Source of the DNA: Portulaca oleracea
Taxonomy: Eukaryota > Streptophyta > Magnoliopsida > Caryophyllales > Portulacaceae
Assembly (NCBI GenBank): GCA_029582165.1
Contig: CM055874.1
Span: 29,038,883-29,102,882, forward strand
Direction of reading: 5' to 3'
DNA: 64,000 nt
Of the stretch, positions 44,341 through 55,100 are shown piece after piece (the first letter of the stretch is position 1; every line of letters begins with the position of its first letter). The notes beneath the pieces were generated by a model, which saw only the letters and a list, made by a program, of their open reading frames with translations, ran no database searches and was not told the DNA's origin. The translations under genes were made by a program, and so were the position numbers.

Positions 44341-44895
44341 AAAGTGTGTTGTTGACCGTGTGTAAATATGTGTCCATGCATGTGCATATGTGTGAGTCTA
44401 TGCATGTGTATGTGTATGCATGTACGTCTGTGCAGGTGCATGTGTTTGTGTCTGTGCATGTGTGTGTGCATGTATATGTTTCCATGCATCTGCATGTGTA
44501 TGAGTCTATGCATGTGTATGTGTATGCGTGTGCGTCTGTGCATGTGCATGTGTTTGTGTTTGTGTCTGTGCATATGTGTGTGCATGTATATGTATCCATG
44601 CATGTGCATGTGTATGAGTCTATGCATGTGTATGTGTATGTGTGTGCATCTGTGCATGTGCATGTGTATGTGTATGTGTCTGTGCATGTGTTTGTGTATG
44701 TGCATGTGTATGTGTCTTTGCATGTGTTTGTGTATGTGCATGTGTATGTGCATGTGTATGTGCATGTGTATGTGTTTGTGCATGTGTTTGTGCATGTGTA
44801 TGTGTATATGCATGTGTTTGTGCATGTGTATGTATCTGTGCATGTGTTTGTGCCTGTGTGTGCGTTTGTGTTTGTGTTTATGTGTGTACGTGTTT
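44341..44895 (+). repeat. Degenerate TGTGCATGTGTATG tract
   Basis: About 550 bp of near-alternating purine-pyrimidine DNA built from TGTGCATG, TGTGTATG and TGTGTTTG words. Long frames of Cys/Met/Val or His/Met/Thr repeats over it are artefacts of the repeat. Element C has a shorter version at 58795-58965. Confidence 0.9.
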
Positions 44896-45060
44896 GAGTC
44901 GTCATTAGGTGTAAATACGTGTTTGAGTCTTTAGGTTTTTGTTCACACGTGCTTTGAGTCGTTATTAGGTGTAAATACGTGTTTGAGTGTGTTGAGTCTT
45001 AGTTAGGCGTAAATATGCGTGTTTAAGTTTGTTGAGTCTTTTTAGGCGTAAATATGTGAC
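44896..45060 (+). repeat. Short repeat of ACGTGTTTGAGTC-TTAGGTGTAAATA type
   Basis: Roughly 45-50 bp units, four degenerate copies. The counterpart in element C (58970-59230) has more copies with AACACGTGTTTTGAG. Confidence 0.65.
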
Positions 45061-45835
45061 TGTCTGTTTAGTCTTCATTAGAGTCGGATCTAACTTTGAG
45101 GTACTATTTTAGTCCGCATAATAATCGTTGGGTTTGAGAAGAAATGAATTTATAAACGCAATTAACTAACCTTAAACTTTATAGCCGGCTTGGTTGTGAG
45201 GCCCATCCATTTTAAAGGTTAGTTGGCCTTGTTTATCGATTCATTTTAACTCACCTTTGATGGTTTTAGTCGGCCCTTCTCAGTATTCTCTTATTTTGGG
45301 TCCAAAGAAAATTATTAATAATAAAACAAAGTTAGTGTGTGTTGTTCTAGCTCGTGTAATAGTCTCAAGGTTAGAGAAAATAAATTTATAAACTAGATTA
45401 TTATGTCCAAAAATAAATCAATGGTCGGCCCGTTGGTAGGCCCATCCATGTTGGGTTTAATGGTTGAGTTTATAAGTCTGTTTTAACTCGCCTTTCGATG
45501 GCTTTATTCAGTCCTTTGCAACATCCACTTTCCATGAGTGTAAATAAATAAATATGTCGAGTCTTAAATTAAAAAAAAATGTGTGTAAATAGAAGTCTAG
45601 AAGTAAGTCCGTCGAGCATTATCCTAGTCCGCATAATAGCCAACTTAGCTTGAGTTGACACAAGTTTGTTAGTGCAAGTGACGAATTCTCCTTAAAACGG
45701 TCGGCTTGTGGTTTAAGCCCATATGAATTGAGAAAGACTCACTTGCGCTTTCCAACTTATGTCAACTCGCTATGTTTGTCTTTATCCAGCCCTTTATAAT
45801 GCTCTTGTTGTAAAAAAAAGTGTTGTTGTTTGTCT
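45061..45835 (+). repeat. Further degenerate units of about 240 bp in element B
   Basis: Three more units of the leader repeat family (about 45100, 45345 and 45600), including the AAACGGTCGGCTTGTGG stretch shared with element C. Confidence 0.6.
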
Positions 45836-47230
45836 CAGAGTCATAGCTGAGTTATTTCCTGAGTCAGTATATAGGTGTCTTACACGCTAGGAGATATCAT
45901 GTATGGTCTAGTAAACACAGGTTATGGGTAAGTCTTTATTTTAGAATCTGCATGTAAGTGTCTTGCATTCCTTAAGGGGTCTTATATAGGTGTATAGGGT
46001 ATGCAAACCTAGGTCATAGGAAAGTCTCTTTTAGAGTCACCATGTAAGTGTTTTTTATTCTTTAGGAAGTCGTATATAGGGTTTAGGTCCTAGGTCAGTC
46101 TTTTCCTAAGTCAATGTGTGTCTCTCATTCTTCAGGAGGTCCAATGTGAGTCCATGTCATGTGTTGATCTTTTCTTAGGTCAACATGTGTGTTCCATTTT
46201 TAGGAAGTTCAATGTGAACCTAGGTCTAGGATGAGTCTTTGTGTTAGTGTCTGCATGTAAGTGTATTGCATTCTTTAGAAAGTTTTCATACGAGGTCTGG
46301 GTCATAGGCGAGTCTTTTCTTGAATCAATATGCATCCGTCAGTTTTAGAAAGTTCAATGTAAACCCAGATCATGGGTAAGTCCTTGAGTTATTGTGTAAG
46401 TGTCTTTCATTCTTTAAGAAGCCGCATATAGGGGTTAGGTCCTGCAAATCATAAGTGAGTCGTTGAGTCATTTCTCGGGTTAACACGTAAGGGTCTTTCA
46501 GCCATTAGAGAGTCGCATGTAAGGTCCATGCCATAGGTGAATCTTTTCTTAAGTCAATGTGAGTCTTTCATTTTTCAGAAAGTCCAAGGTAAAACCCATG
46601 CCATGGGTAGGTCATTAGGTCGTTTCTTGAGTCTGCAGGTAAGTGTCTTCGTTCCTTAGAAAATCTCATATAGGGTCTAAGTCATGAGTAGGTTCTTTCC
46701 TAAGTCAGCATGTGTCTTCCGCTTTAAGATTGTCAATTGCAAACCCATGTCATGGGTGTGTCTTTGTCTAGAGTTAGCATATAAGTGTTTTTCTTTTTGT
46801 AGAAGTTCTAGTATAAGGTCTAAGTTATGGGTAATTATGGGTCTAGAGTCGTCCTGTAGATACCTGTCTTTTATTTAAGAAGTCCAGCATACACCCATGT
46901 CATGGGTGAGTCTTTTTTCGTGTGAGCATATCATGTGAGTGTCTTTCTTTTTTTAAGAAGTCTAGTGTAAACCATGTCATAGGTTAGTTTTTCCGGGTCA
47001 ACACATAGGCATTTGTATTTTAGGAAGTCTCATATAAAATTTTGGGCATGTAGACCTATTGCCTTAAGTCGACATATAGAAGTCTTGCATCCTAGAAACT
47101 CTCATGTAAGTCAATAAGAACGTTCAAACCTATGTCCTGGGTGAGTCTCTTTCGAGTCAGCATACAAGCATATTTCGTCTTTAGGAAGTCCATATAGGTC
47201 ATTTAGGACATGCATGCATTGGGAGTGGGT
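45836..47230 (+). repeat. AGTC-rich degenerate tandem repeats in element B
   Basis: Fifteen or more units of roughly 70-110 bp built from CATGGGTGAGTCTTT, TTTAGGAAGTC and GTAAACCCATGTCAT words. Element C carries the same family at 59760-60960. Non-coding. Confidence 0.75.
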
Positions 47231-47301
47231 TTGTCTACTTTTGTCTAGTGTCAAGGTCAAGGCTTGAGCCAACAATAAAGGGAATTTTTGGGATGACGTG
47301 A

Positions 47302-47538
47302 AATTCTGCAATTACAATAGATCCGAGGAATGACACAGAGAACTGTTGGACTTTGAAGAATAAGATTGAGGACATGATCCATTCAGGGAAAACTGCTTCT
47401 ACCAAAAGCAGCACAAAGGGCCAGATAGAGCAAGGATTCCCCACACGAAGACAGGGAGAGCATATCATCAAAGGAGCCTTAGAGTTAGCTACATTCCTTA
47501 TTGTCCAGCATTCACTTCTAGAGTCTGTTAGAAGTTGA
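47302..47538 (+). pseudogene. Gag knuckle-like coding stub in element B
   Basis: The plus frame reads DTENCWTLKNKIEDMIHSG and then runs to a stop at 47536-47538. This resembles the H-x-x-x-x-C-x-x-L-K-x-K-I-x-x-L segment found between gag and protease in plant gypsy polyproteins; element A has SHPLEKCITLKERI in the same role. The upstream knuckle residues are lost by a frame change here but survive in element C. It is a relic of an autonomous ancestor. Confidence 0.6.
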
Positions 47539-48430
47539 GAGTCAATTCTTAATTCATTCCTTGAATTCAATTGCTCTTGTTGCTATTTGTTCAAATAGAA
47601 TTTCGTGCTTGTATTTTTGATTTGAGTTGGAAAGTTCTCTCGTCCATTCACCATCCTCACAAACCAAGTCTGACAAATTCATCTTCTCTTATCTTTTCAT
47701 TTTTTGGTCATATACCACATTCCCAGCCCTTCATTTCTTGAATTCAGGGTTAGAGAGATAAAGAGAGAAATTTAGAAAAAAATAGAATTAAAAAAAAGAG
47801 TGAAAAACTATAGAGTGGCCGGTTTGAAAACCTCATTGAGGCAAATCGGGCAAAAAGAGAGTAAAAAATTGATGAGAGAAGACAGCCTGTATTCCCATCC
47901 AACAGGATGAGCAAACAGAGATAGTGTTGTTAGGAAAGACCAAGTCCCCATAATCTCTCCAAAGTGAGCGCTCCTCATTAGAAATGTCGCAGCTTAACCA
48001 AATGTGCGGGGGACAGGGAGCTTCCGCCCAGCCTTCATTTCACCAACCACATTACCCTTGTCGTTTCATCTGATCTCGATCTACCACTTACTACCTATCA
48101 TTTACACTTCTAGCATTTTCCATCAAACCTCAACCTTTTCAAAACCTTTTCATTCATTAAATCAAATCCCAAAAGGTGTACTATAACCAAGGAGAATAGG
48201 AGACAATCCATGAAGAATAAGTTCGAAAAAAAAGTGAAAGTAAAAAAAAGAGAGTGAAAACAAGAAAAAAAAAGAAAATGAGAGGGATAGCAAAAAATAG
48301 AGAAAGAAACAAAAAGAGAGATGAGAAAAAAGGGGAAAGGAACAAAAAAGAGAAGAAGAAGAAAATATGGGAGAATAAGAAATTAGAAGGCGGAAATAAG
48401 AGTCATGCACACCAGAAAAATCCAATGAAC
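47539..48430 (+). other. Purine-rich non-coding stretch in element B
   Basis: It contains GAAAACCTCATTGAGGCAAA-type words and long A/G runs (47760-47880, 48225-48390). ORFs over it are Lys/Glu/Arg low-complexity. It is matched by 61500-62170 in element C. Confidence 0.6.
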
Positions 48431-50440
48431 CTTTACTATCTAAAATCCCATCGATCCTAAACCTTCACTTCGTCATCCATATACCTCATCGTACCTTTCA
48501 GCCTTCAATAACCTTCATACGCCTTCATAACCATCCATAACCTGCCTTCATAACCATCTTCCCAGACCATTAAGCTTTCCTCGAGGCACTACTCATTAAA
48601 GTTGCGCTTAAAGAACTACGACTAGCCTGATTCCAACTTAGATACGTAGGAAAACCTCTTCGAGGCCCGACCCGATACTTTTCATTTTAAGGAGCATTCG
48701 GCGTTGAATAAACTGGTCTTTGAGAGAATAAAAAAAGAGAGAATAAAAAGCTAGTCCGAAAACCCACTTGGGCGAGCTAGGCAAAAGGAGAGGAAACCCT
48801 GGATTTCTATCACCATCATTAACCCTTCATTTTTCCATTTTCCTTTTGTCAGACTTGAACATCATTCTATCCCCATGTTCCAATCCTTTTCCCAAGAGAT
48901 GATGTCTACCCCATTTGACCATCTCTTCACCCTCTCAAGACACCATCATCCTTAAGTGTCTCTTTATCCCCATGTTCTAACTTTTTCCCAAAAGATGATG
49001 TTTATCCCATTTGACCATCTCTCCTTCCTTTTTGAGGCACGTTCATTCTTAAGTGTCTCCACATCCCATTCATTAATAATAACTCTCCCATCATCTCTTA
49101 CACCAAACACTTTCTAACCAACCTTTTTAGCCTCTTCATCAGCTCGGTCATTATTGCAAGTATGAGGTTTTATTCTTAACGCCCATTCTCAGCATGCATG
49201 AGTGTGGCTCACTTCTCAGCAAGTGCAAAAGTCATCCATATCAAATCAGCGACTAACTGGCAGCAACATACGCGATCATGAACAAACTCGGAGACAAGCT
49301 ACTCTAAACTGGGGGCTCGCGCTACCTTTGTGACATCCTCCGAAGATAGCTTCTAAGAGGGACACCTACTCCCTATTCTACAAGGTCCTGGATCTTCATT
49401 CTCATTGACGTCCTAATAGTGGTCTCGAAAGAAAAGGAAAGAAAAAAAAGAAGAGAGAGAAAAAAAGGAAAAAAAAAGGAAAAAAGAGAAGAAAAAAAGA
49501 AAAGAGAGGCTAACTTGAAAACCCTTTGGGCAAGTTAGGCAAAAGGAGAGATCGAGACTCACAACTAAGGACATACCAGACTTCCATCAGTGCACCATAA
49601 GAAGCAATGTATCCTTCCATTCCATGGTCCTCGTGCATCATATCGTCAGTCTATACAAAACTGGGGGCTTGCAAATCCCCCAGTTGCTCTCTAGAGCAGG
49701 AAAATATCGTCAAGAGTCTACGCCAAACCGGGGGCTTGTCGTACGTCAGTATAGATCTGCGAGCAATAGAGGTCATCTGCGTGAGCATCCAAGAAGCACG
49801 TCCTTCAAGCCTAGCATCCCCGCCATTACTCCTTGTCCCTTGGACCGAAATGTTTCTCATCCTGAATGTTCCTGAAATTCCCCATAAGTGGCCTTGATCC
49901 TTAGGAGGTCATTGTCTTAGGAAAGCATTGTCCGAAAAAGAAAAAAGTCATTGTCTTAGGAGTCATTGTCCTAGAAAAATGTTGTCTTAGAAATGCATTT
50001 TTCCTAGAGAGTCTTTGTTTAAATAAAGAGTTGAGGGGTTACCTGCATATTGAATTGCATGTTTAGAATCATAAAGCGCCATGTGTGTGTCGTGTCTAAG
50101 CATAATAGGTTTGCATTGCATCCATAAAGTGTGTAAAAATCACATGGAGTCAGTTTGTCTTGCATAGAGTCAGTCTGTCATGCATAAAGTCAATAGTCAT
50201 GCATAAATGCATAGTTGCATAAAAAAAAATGCATTGTTTGTGCAAGAGTCCAGTTGCATGTCTACCTGCATATAAAAAAAAAAAGAGACAACAAAGAAGT
50301 GCCACATCGTTCCAGAATGCAGCACTGGGGGCTGGTTGAGCCCACATGTCATCTCATTCAGGAAGGGTTTCTTATCACTAAGAGCAAGATTAGAGCAACC
50401 TCTAATCCAACTCTGGCAGGTCAAGCTAGCATCCAATCAA
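48431..50440 (+). other. Non-coding region of element B with repeated ACTGGGGGCT motifs
   Basis: It includes the AACTACGACTAGCCTGATTC...GATACGTAGG stretch (48615-48655) that I recall from many plant Tat/Ogre elements. It also has several AAACTGGGGGCT-like words (49306, 49660, 49725, 50323) that resemble polypurine tracts. Homology to element C stops near 49405. The rest holds no credible gene. Confidence 0.5.
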
Positions 50441-50450
50441 GTCATAAATC

Positions 50451-50682
50451 GATTGTCCGACACGAAGGACAAAATCTTCATCATCCGCCAGACACGAATG
50501 GCGATTGTCCGACATGAAGGATAAAATTCATCTTCCTCCGCCAGACACGAATGGCGACTGTCCGACACAAAGGACAGGATCTTCATCATTCGCCAGACAC
50601 GAATGGTGATTGTCCAATACGAAGGACAACATCCTCTTCAACCAAACACGAATGGCACCTGTCCGACACGAAGGACAGATTC
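50451..50682 (+). repeat. 52-bp tandem repeat, five copies, with TGTCC/GGACA hairpins
   Basis: Units start near 50451, 50503, 50556, 50608 and 50657. Each has TGTCC-GACACGAA-GGACA (5-bp complementary arms) and CCAGACACGAATGGC. Confidence 0.85.
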
Positions 50683-51410
50683 TTCACATGACTGGTACGG
50701 ATCGACGACCAAGCGAAATTCAAGAATCTATGTTCCCCTAATGGAATTACGAACTCATGCAACTATGAGCAAAGAAGATGTTGGTATCTATGTGCTTGAA
50801 GCAAAATTTGAAGTATGACCTACTTTAAATTCAACTTAAAGTGCTAAAACAAGCAGTAGCATGCAAGTCATTTCAATGGTAACATGCTATAAAAATAAGC
50901 TTGTAGAAGAAATGAAGCATACCGAGACATGAGAGTGGAAGAAGTCATCACCTGTTAGTAAAAGCCGAAAATACAAAAAAAAAAATCCAGAGAACAAGAA
51001 GAAGGCCAAGGAGGAGCTCCAATTGATAAGCACAAGAGCTCGGTTAACACAGCCACGTGTCATGCCCTCATTTGCCCAGGCTCTAGATCGATCGACCTTG
51101 GGGCTATCTACAATAATTTTGATCAGATTTGTCTCTTGCATAGCCTGCAAAAGCTGGAGTGAATGCAAAGATTCCTCTCTTCTCTCTAGTGTCCGACTGG
51201 CCTAGGGAAAGAAGGAGCCTTTGTCTTTTCTCCATGTTTTTTCCAAGAGTTCAAGCTTATACATTTTCAAGGAGGAGCACGGCTAAGTGTGCCCAATAAG
51301 GAGGGGTGGTCTTCTAAAAAATGGTGCATCAAGTTCCCAAACAAAGAGCATTTTCCCAATGATCATGCTAACATAAACTGAGGAAAATAAGTGTCATCGG
51401 CATCACGTCC
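50683..51410. other. No recognisable feature (element B interior)
   Basis: Mixed-composition DNA with only short frames. No coding or repeat structure could be supported. Confidence 0.45.
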
Positions 51411-52118
51411 GACCAAGTCTCCAAGCATTGAATGCCACCATCATCAGCGATCCAGAGTCGTCGGCAGAGCTCGGCGTAGTCTCAGCAACAAGAGTCGTCG
51501 ACATCGGGTTCGATGAAATCTCACGAATAAGAGCCATTGGCATCGTAACAAGTGAAGTCTCGTCGGCATCAAAAGTGCCATCATGATCATGATAAATCCA
51601 AAAACAGGGTAGCCACTCGGCGTAAGTCCCCATCGGCATCAGAGCACCGGCAGAGTTTCGGTGAAGTCTCAACAATCAGGGCCATCGGCAGAGTTTCGAT
51701 GCAGTCCCAATCCTGAGCCATCGGTAGAGTTTCGGTGAAGTCTCAACCCCCAGGGCCATCGACATCACGATCGGTGAAGTTCCTCGGCATTGAATTGCCA
51801 TCACCATCATCATCATTAACGGCTTCCAGCCTCGCGTCTAGTTAGTCTCTGCATCTGGCCTCGCGTCCAGTTTGTCACCTTTATCATCGTCATCGTCAAA
51901 AAGACCAAAAATGGGGTTGCCAATCGGCGTAAGTCCCCATCAGCATCAGAGCCACCGGTAGAGTCTCGATGAAGTCTTAACAACCAGGGTCGTCGGCATG
52001 GTTTCGATGTAGTCCCAATCCTGAGCCACCGGCAGAGTTTTGGTGAAGTCTCAACCCCCAGAGCCATCGACATCGCGATCGATGAAGTCCCTCGGCATTG
52101 AACATGCCAAAATCATCA
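51411..52118 (+). repeat. Direct repeat of about 205 bp built from CATCGGCA-type words
   Basis: Segment 51607-51813 is repeated at 51911-52118. Each has CGGCGTAAGTCCCCATC, then AGAGTTTCGGTGAAGTCTC-like words and CCTCGGCATTGAA. Degenerate smaller units extend left to about 51411. Confidence 0.7.
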
Positions 52119-52120
52119 AC

Positions 52121-52210
52121 ACCGACACCGGGAAAGACTGGAAACGACACCGGGAAAGACTGGAAATGACACCGGGAAAGACTGGAAATGACACTGGGAA
52201 AGACTAGAAA
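52121..52210 (+). repeat. 22-bp tandem repeat
   Basis: GACACCGGGAAAGACTGGAAA-type units, four copies with few changes. Confidence 0.9.
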
Positions 52211-52360
52211 ATCAGCACCAACATCCAAGAGCCATTGGCATCATGCCCGATGAAATCTCGCCAACAAGTAAGGCGTCATTCTCGCCCGAGATCACCTATC
52301 GGCGCAAGTTCGCCAACCGCGACACAGGACTTGGCTTCCAAGTGTCGGCCCACTTTTTCT

Positions 52361-52460
52361 AGTAGGACGTCATCAAACGTCCAAGATCATATCAAGTAGG
52401 ACGTCACCAAACGCCCGAGATCACTTCAAGTAGAGCATCACTCTTGCTTGAGATCAACCC
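52361..52460 (+). repeat. Three degenerate units of about 40 bp (AAGTAGGACGTCACC)
   Basis: AGTAGGACGTCATCAAACG, AGTAGGACGTCACCAAACG and AGTAGAGCATCACTC, each followed by a GAGATCA-like word. Confidence 0.7.
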
Positions 52461-52633
52461 CGACAAAGGCGCATGCCGCCCACAACTTCGATGAAGGACT
52501 AAGCTTCCAAGCATCACCCTAGGCTTTGCACTACAAAGTCAAATCCACAGGCTTTTCACCACAAAGTCATATCCCAACCGGTGTCCATCAATTCAAGTCT
52601 ACTTTGATTTTCATCCTATCCTCGGACTCAATC

Positions 52634-52648
52634 AAAGTGAGGGTTATC
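52634..52648 (+). other. Element B polypurine tract region
   Basis: AAAGTGAGGGTTATC directly precedes the TG of the 3' LTR. Confidence 0.5.
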
Positions 52649-54539
52649 TGTAGACACCGGATTTTGGCACATGAATATATAGCATATCTATATATCAACG
52701 CAAAAATGAAGAAGAAGAAGAAGAAGAAGAAGTCGGTCGATAAGCTAGATTTTAGCATAGATTTTATGTACTTTTAATGTAATTTTTATTATTTCCTCTT
52801 TGTATATTTTTTTAGCTAGAAAATTAGGAAATTAGAAAATAAAGGAAGTCAATCCATGCAAGCCATGCAAACCCTACAAACAAGAGATAGAGGTCGCGAG
52901 ATCGAATCCTCACAAAAACACTCCAAAAAACACTTAAAAAATATAGCTAAAACAAGCTCATTTCGTCCAGTGTGAAGGGCAGCTTCCCTAGGCAGTTTGA
53001 CTTCACACCACACCGTCCATGCATACATGGACGAAGCTGGATCCCTCCCCCCTGGCACAGTGGCTGACCGGCCTACACGACACCAACCACACGTGGTCAA
53101 TTGACCACGTGCTGCCGTCCACTCCGAATTCACCCCCTTCTGCCTTAGTATTCTGCACAAGCTCGGAGATTACTATGTGAGTGCATGCATGCATATATAT
53201 CTCTACTCCCTGCTAAAGCCTATAAATACCCCTCTCATGCCAAAGCTAAACTCACTCAATCATTCACTCATTCTTCCCCTCCTACACTCTCATCCCCATC
53301 TCTCAATTCTCTCATCTCTCTAATCTCTCCATTCTAGTTATCATTCTACCACCATTTCTCTATCACTTCTCCACCATTTTCTTATCATCCTAATCTCCAC
53401 ATCTTCATCCTCTTAAACCTCTCATCCCTACTCTCATACTATCCCCACCATTTTTACATAAAACCCTCAGAAAAGCATCCTAAAACACCACTAAAAACCC
53501 ATAAAAAAGCCCTTTCTTCCTATCCTTTTTCCCTACCTTTTTACTAACCTTCTTCATCACTTTCCCATAAAAAAGCCCTCTTATCTCCATTCTCATCTTC
53601 CTTCCATTATCTTTCCACAAAACCCTAAAACTCCACAAAAAGCGTAAGCTTTCTACTACTTAAAACACCACAAAAAAGAGTCTTTTCCTACTCTTTCTTC
53701 ACCCCTTTTCCATACCTTTCTCCATCCATTTTTAGCACCATTTTGGCATCTTCAAGAGGAGTATTCAAGGCTTTCAAAGGCATCCAAAGAAGCTTCTACA
53801 AAGACTAGGCAAGGCTTCCCTAAAGAAAGGTCAAATTGTAAGCTCTTAATTGTTTTTCTTTCCTTATGTGAATAAAGTGTACATGTTGTATATTCCTTTC
53901 ATTCTTATTGTTGCATGTTCAATGAAATAATCCTATAAAGTTCTTATTCATTTTCCTTGCAAACTTTATCAAAAGAACATTTTAAACTTTTAGTAGAGCC
54001 TTTCCTTTTGTGAGAGGCGAACTCTTAAAGTTTACTTTTCGAGTTTGTAGCCTTACCCCCGAATCCATTCTTGGGTTTCGCAAGCGGAGTATTTCTTTCT
54101 TTTCTTTTGGTTTTGTCTTGGCTTTTCCCTTAAAAAGTCGGGTGGCGACTCCCATTTCGAACTAAAATACATCGGAGATTGCATGAACTATGGTTAACAT
54201 GGTTTTACAATGTATCGATGCAACTTTAGGGTTTCTTTCTTATATTTCTAAATAATATTTGCATAAATCACTCTCTTCCGAGCCTAACATTTAAATGAGC
54301 AAATTGGGTTAAATTTGGAAGAGTTTGGAACAAGTGGATGTTCACTCTTAAAGGTTTAATTCAAGGACTCATAAAATGCCTAAGTAAAGGGAAAGTGATT
54401 TTACAAAATATTATTCATGAAATGTACGATTAATTCCTTAAAGAGTTTTCAAAGGTTAAATCCCAGCACAAATCATCGAATCACACCCCAATCCAACGTG
54501 GACGTTCGGAAGCCGGAACGGCGAGGGAAAATGTCCACA
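52649..54539 (+). repeat. Element B 3' LTR
   Basis: It starts TGTAGACACCGG and ends TGTCCACA, colinear with 40696-42607. A deletion of about 25 bp relative to the 5' LTR is visible near 53565. The palindrome (53090-53111) and TATAAATA (53221-53228) are intact. It is followed by CCATG. Confidence 0.92.
53090..53111. promoter_or_regulatory. 22-bp G-box/W-box palindrome (element B 3' LTR)
   Basis: Identical to 41134-41155. Confidence 0.85.
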
Positions 54540-54544
54540 CCATG
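54540..54544. repeat. Target-site duplication CCATG, right copy (element B)
   Basis: Matches 40691-40695. Athila-2 sequence resumes after it. Confidence 0.92.
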
Positions 54545-55100
54545 CTTGTTTCCGAGGGTCCAAAACTTCGGGGACCCCGGAAGGACAACTTGTTTGGTTC
54601 TCTAAGGTAGTTGGGAGATGTTGGAAGAAGAGAAGAAAACGAAGGTGGATGAAGCATTAGAAGCCATTGCCTCATTTTTCCCAAAGGTCAACGGATAACT
54701 TGATAGACCATCTTGACCTTCAATCGTGCAAAGTGGGGAAATGTTGGAAAGGGAGGAAAAGAAGATGGTGGAAGAGATGGAAGATGCTTCTCTCATGTGT
54801 ACGACATCTTTCAAAGATCAAACTGGTATTAGGTCAAGCTAGGGACCTAAAACAAGCACTATATGGGAGTGTTCGATCTCGTTCCAAGCCGAATTCTTAT
54901 CATTTATAGGGTATTTTTGCTTGTTCTAGCCCCGTAATTATATATTAGATATGATGATTTCGTGTTTTGTAGAAAAAGAAGATGGTGGAAGAGATGGAAG
55001 ATGCTTCTCTCATGTGTACCACATCTTTCAAAGATCAAACGGGTATTAGGTCAAGCTAGGGACCTAAAACAAGCACTATATGGGAGGTAACCCATACTTT
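54545..55100 (+). pseudogene. Athila-2: end of acidic coding region plus duplicated post-coding motif
   Basis: After the element B insertion the acidic frame continues in pieces (LEREEKKMVEEMEDASLM-like) and ends in a TTSFKDQTGI-like tail that resembles the Athila-1 C-terminus. The coding end plus the conserved post-coding motif is present twice: 54756-54869 and 54973-55086, offset 217 bp, with a 103-bp spacer. Confidence 0.65.

Larger units (their letters stand above)
40696..54539 (+). mobile_element. Element B: 13.8-kb non-coding LTR element (LARD, Tat/Ogre-type primer site)
   Basis: Complete, with LTRs 40696-42607 and 52649-54539, target duplication CCATG, a primer-binding site and a polypurine tract. 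The 10-kb interior holds degenerate tandem repeats, simple repeats and purine-rich stretches. The only protein trace is a short gag-like knuckle stub (47302-47538). No gag, protease, RT or integrase genes are visible. It is therefore a large retrotransposon derivative that must be mobilised by another element. The two LTRs are very similar by eye, so it is among the younger insertions here. It is nested in Athila-2. Confidence 0.9.

Noticed and set aside
44183..44934. Long overlapping frames rich in Cys/Met/Val or His/Met/Thr
   Set aside because: They are translations of the TGTGCATG repeat on both strands. The same artefact appears over the shorter tract in element C; no start context or conserved domain is present.
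48162..48460. Lys/Glu- or Phe/Ser-rich frames in element B
   Set aside because: They are low-complexity purine runs read on either strand; element C has the same runs with different frame content.
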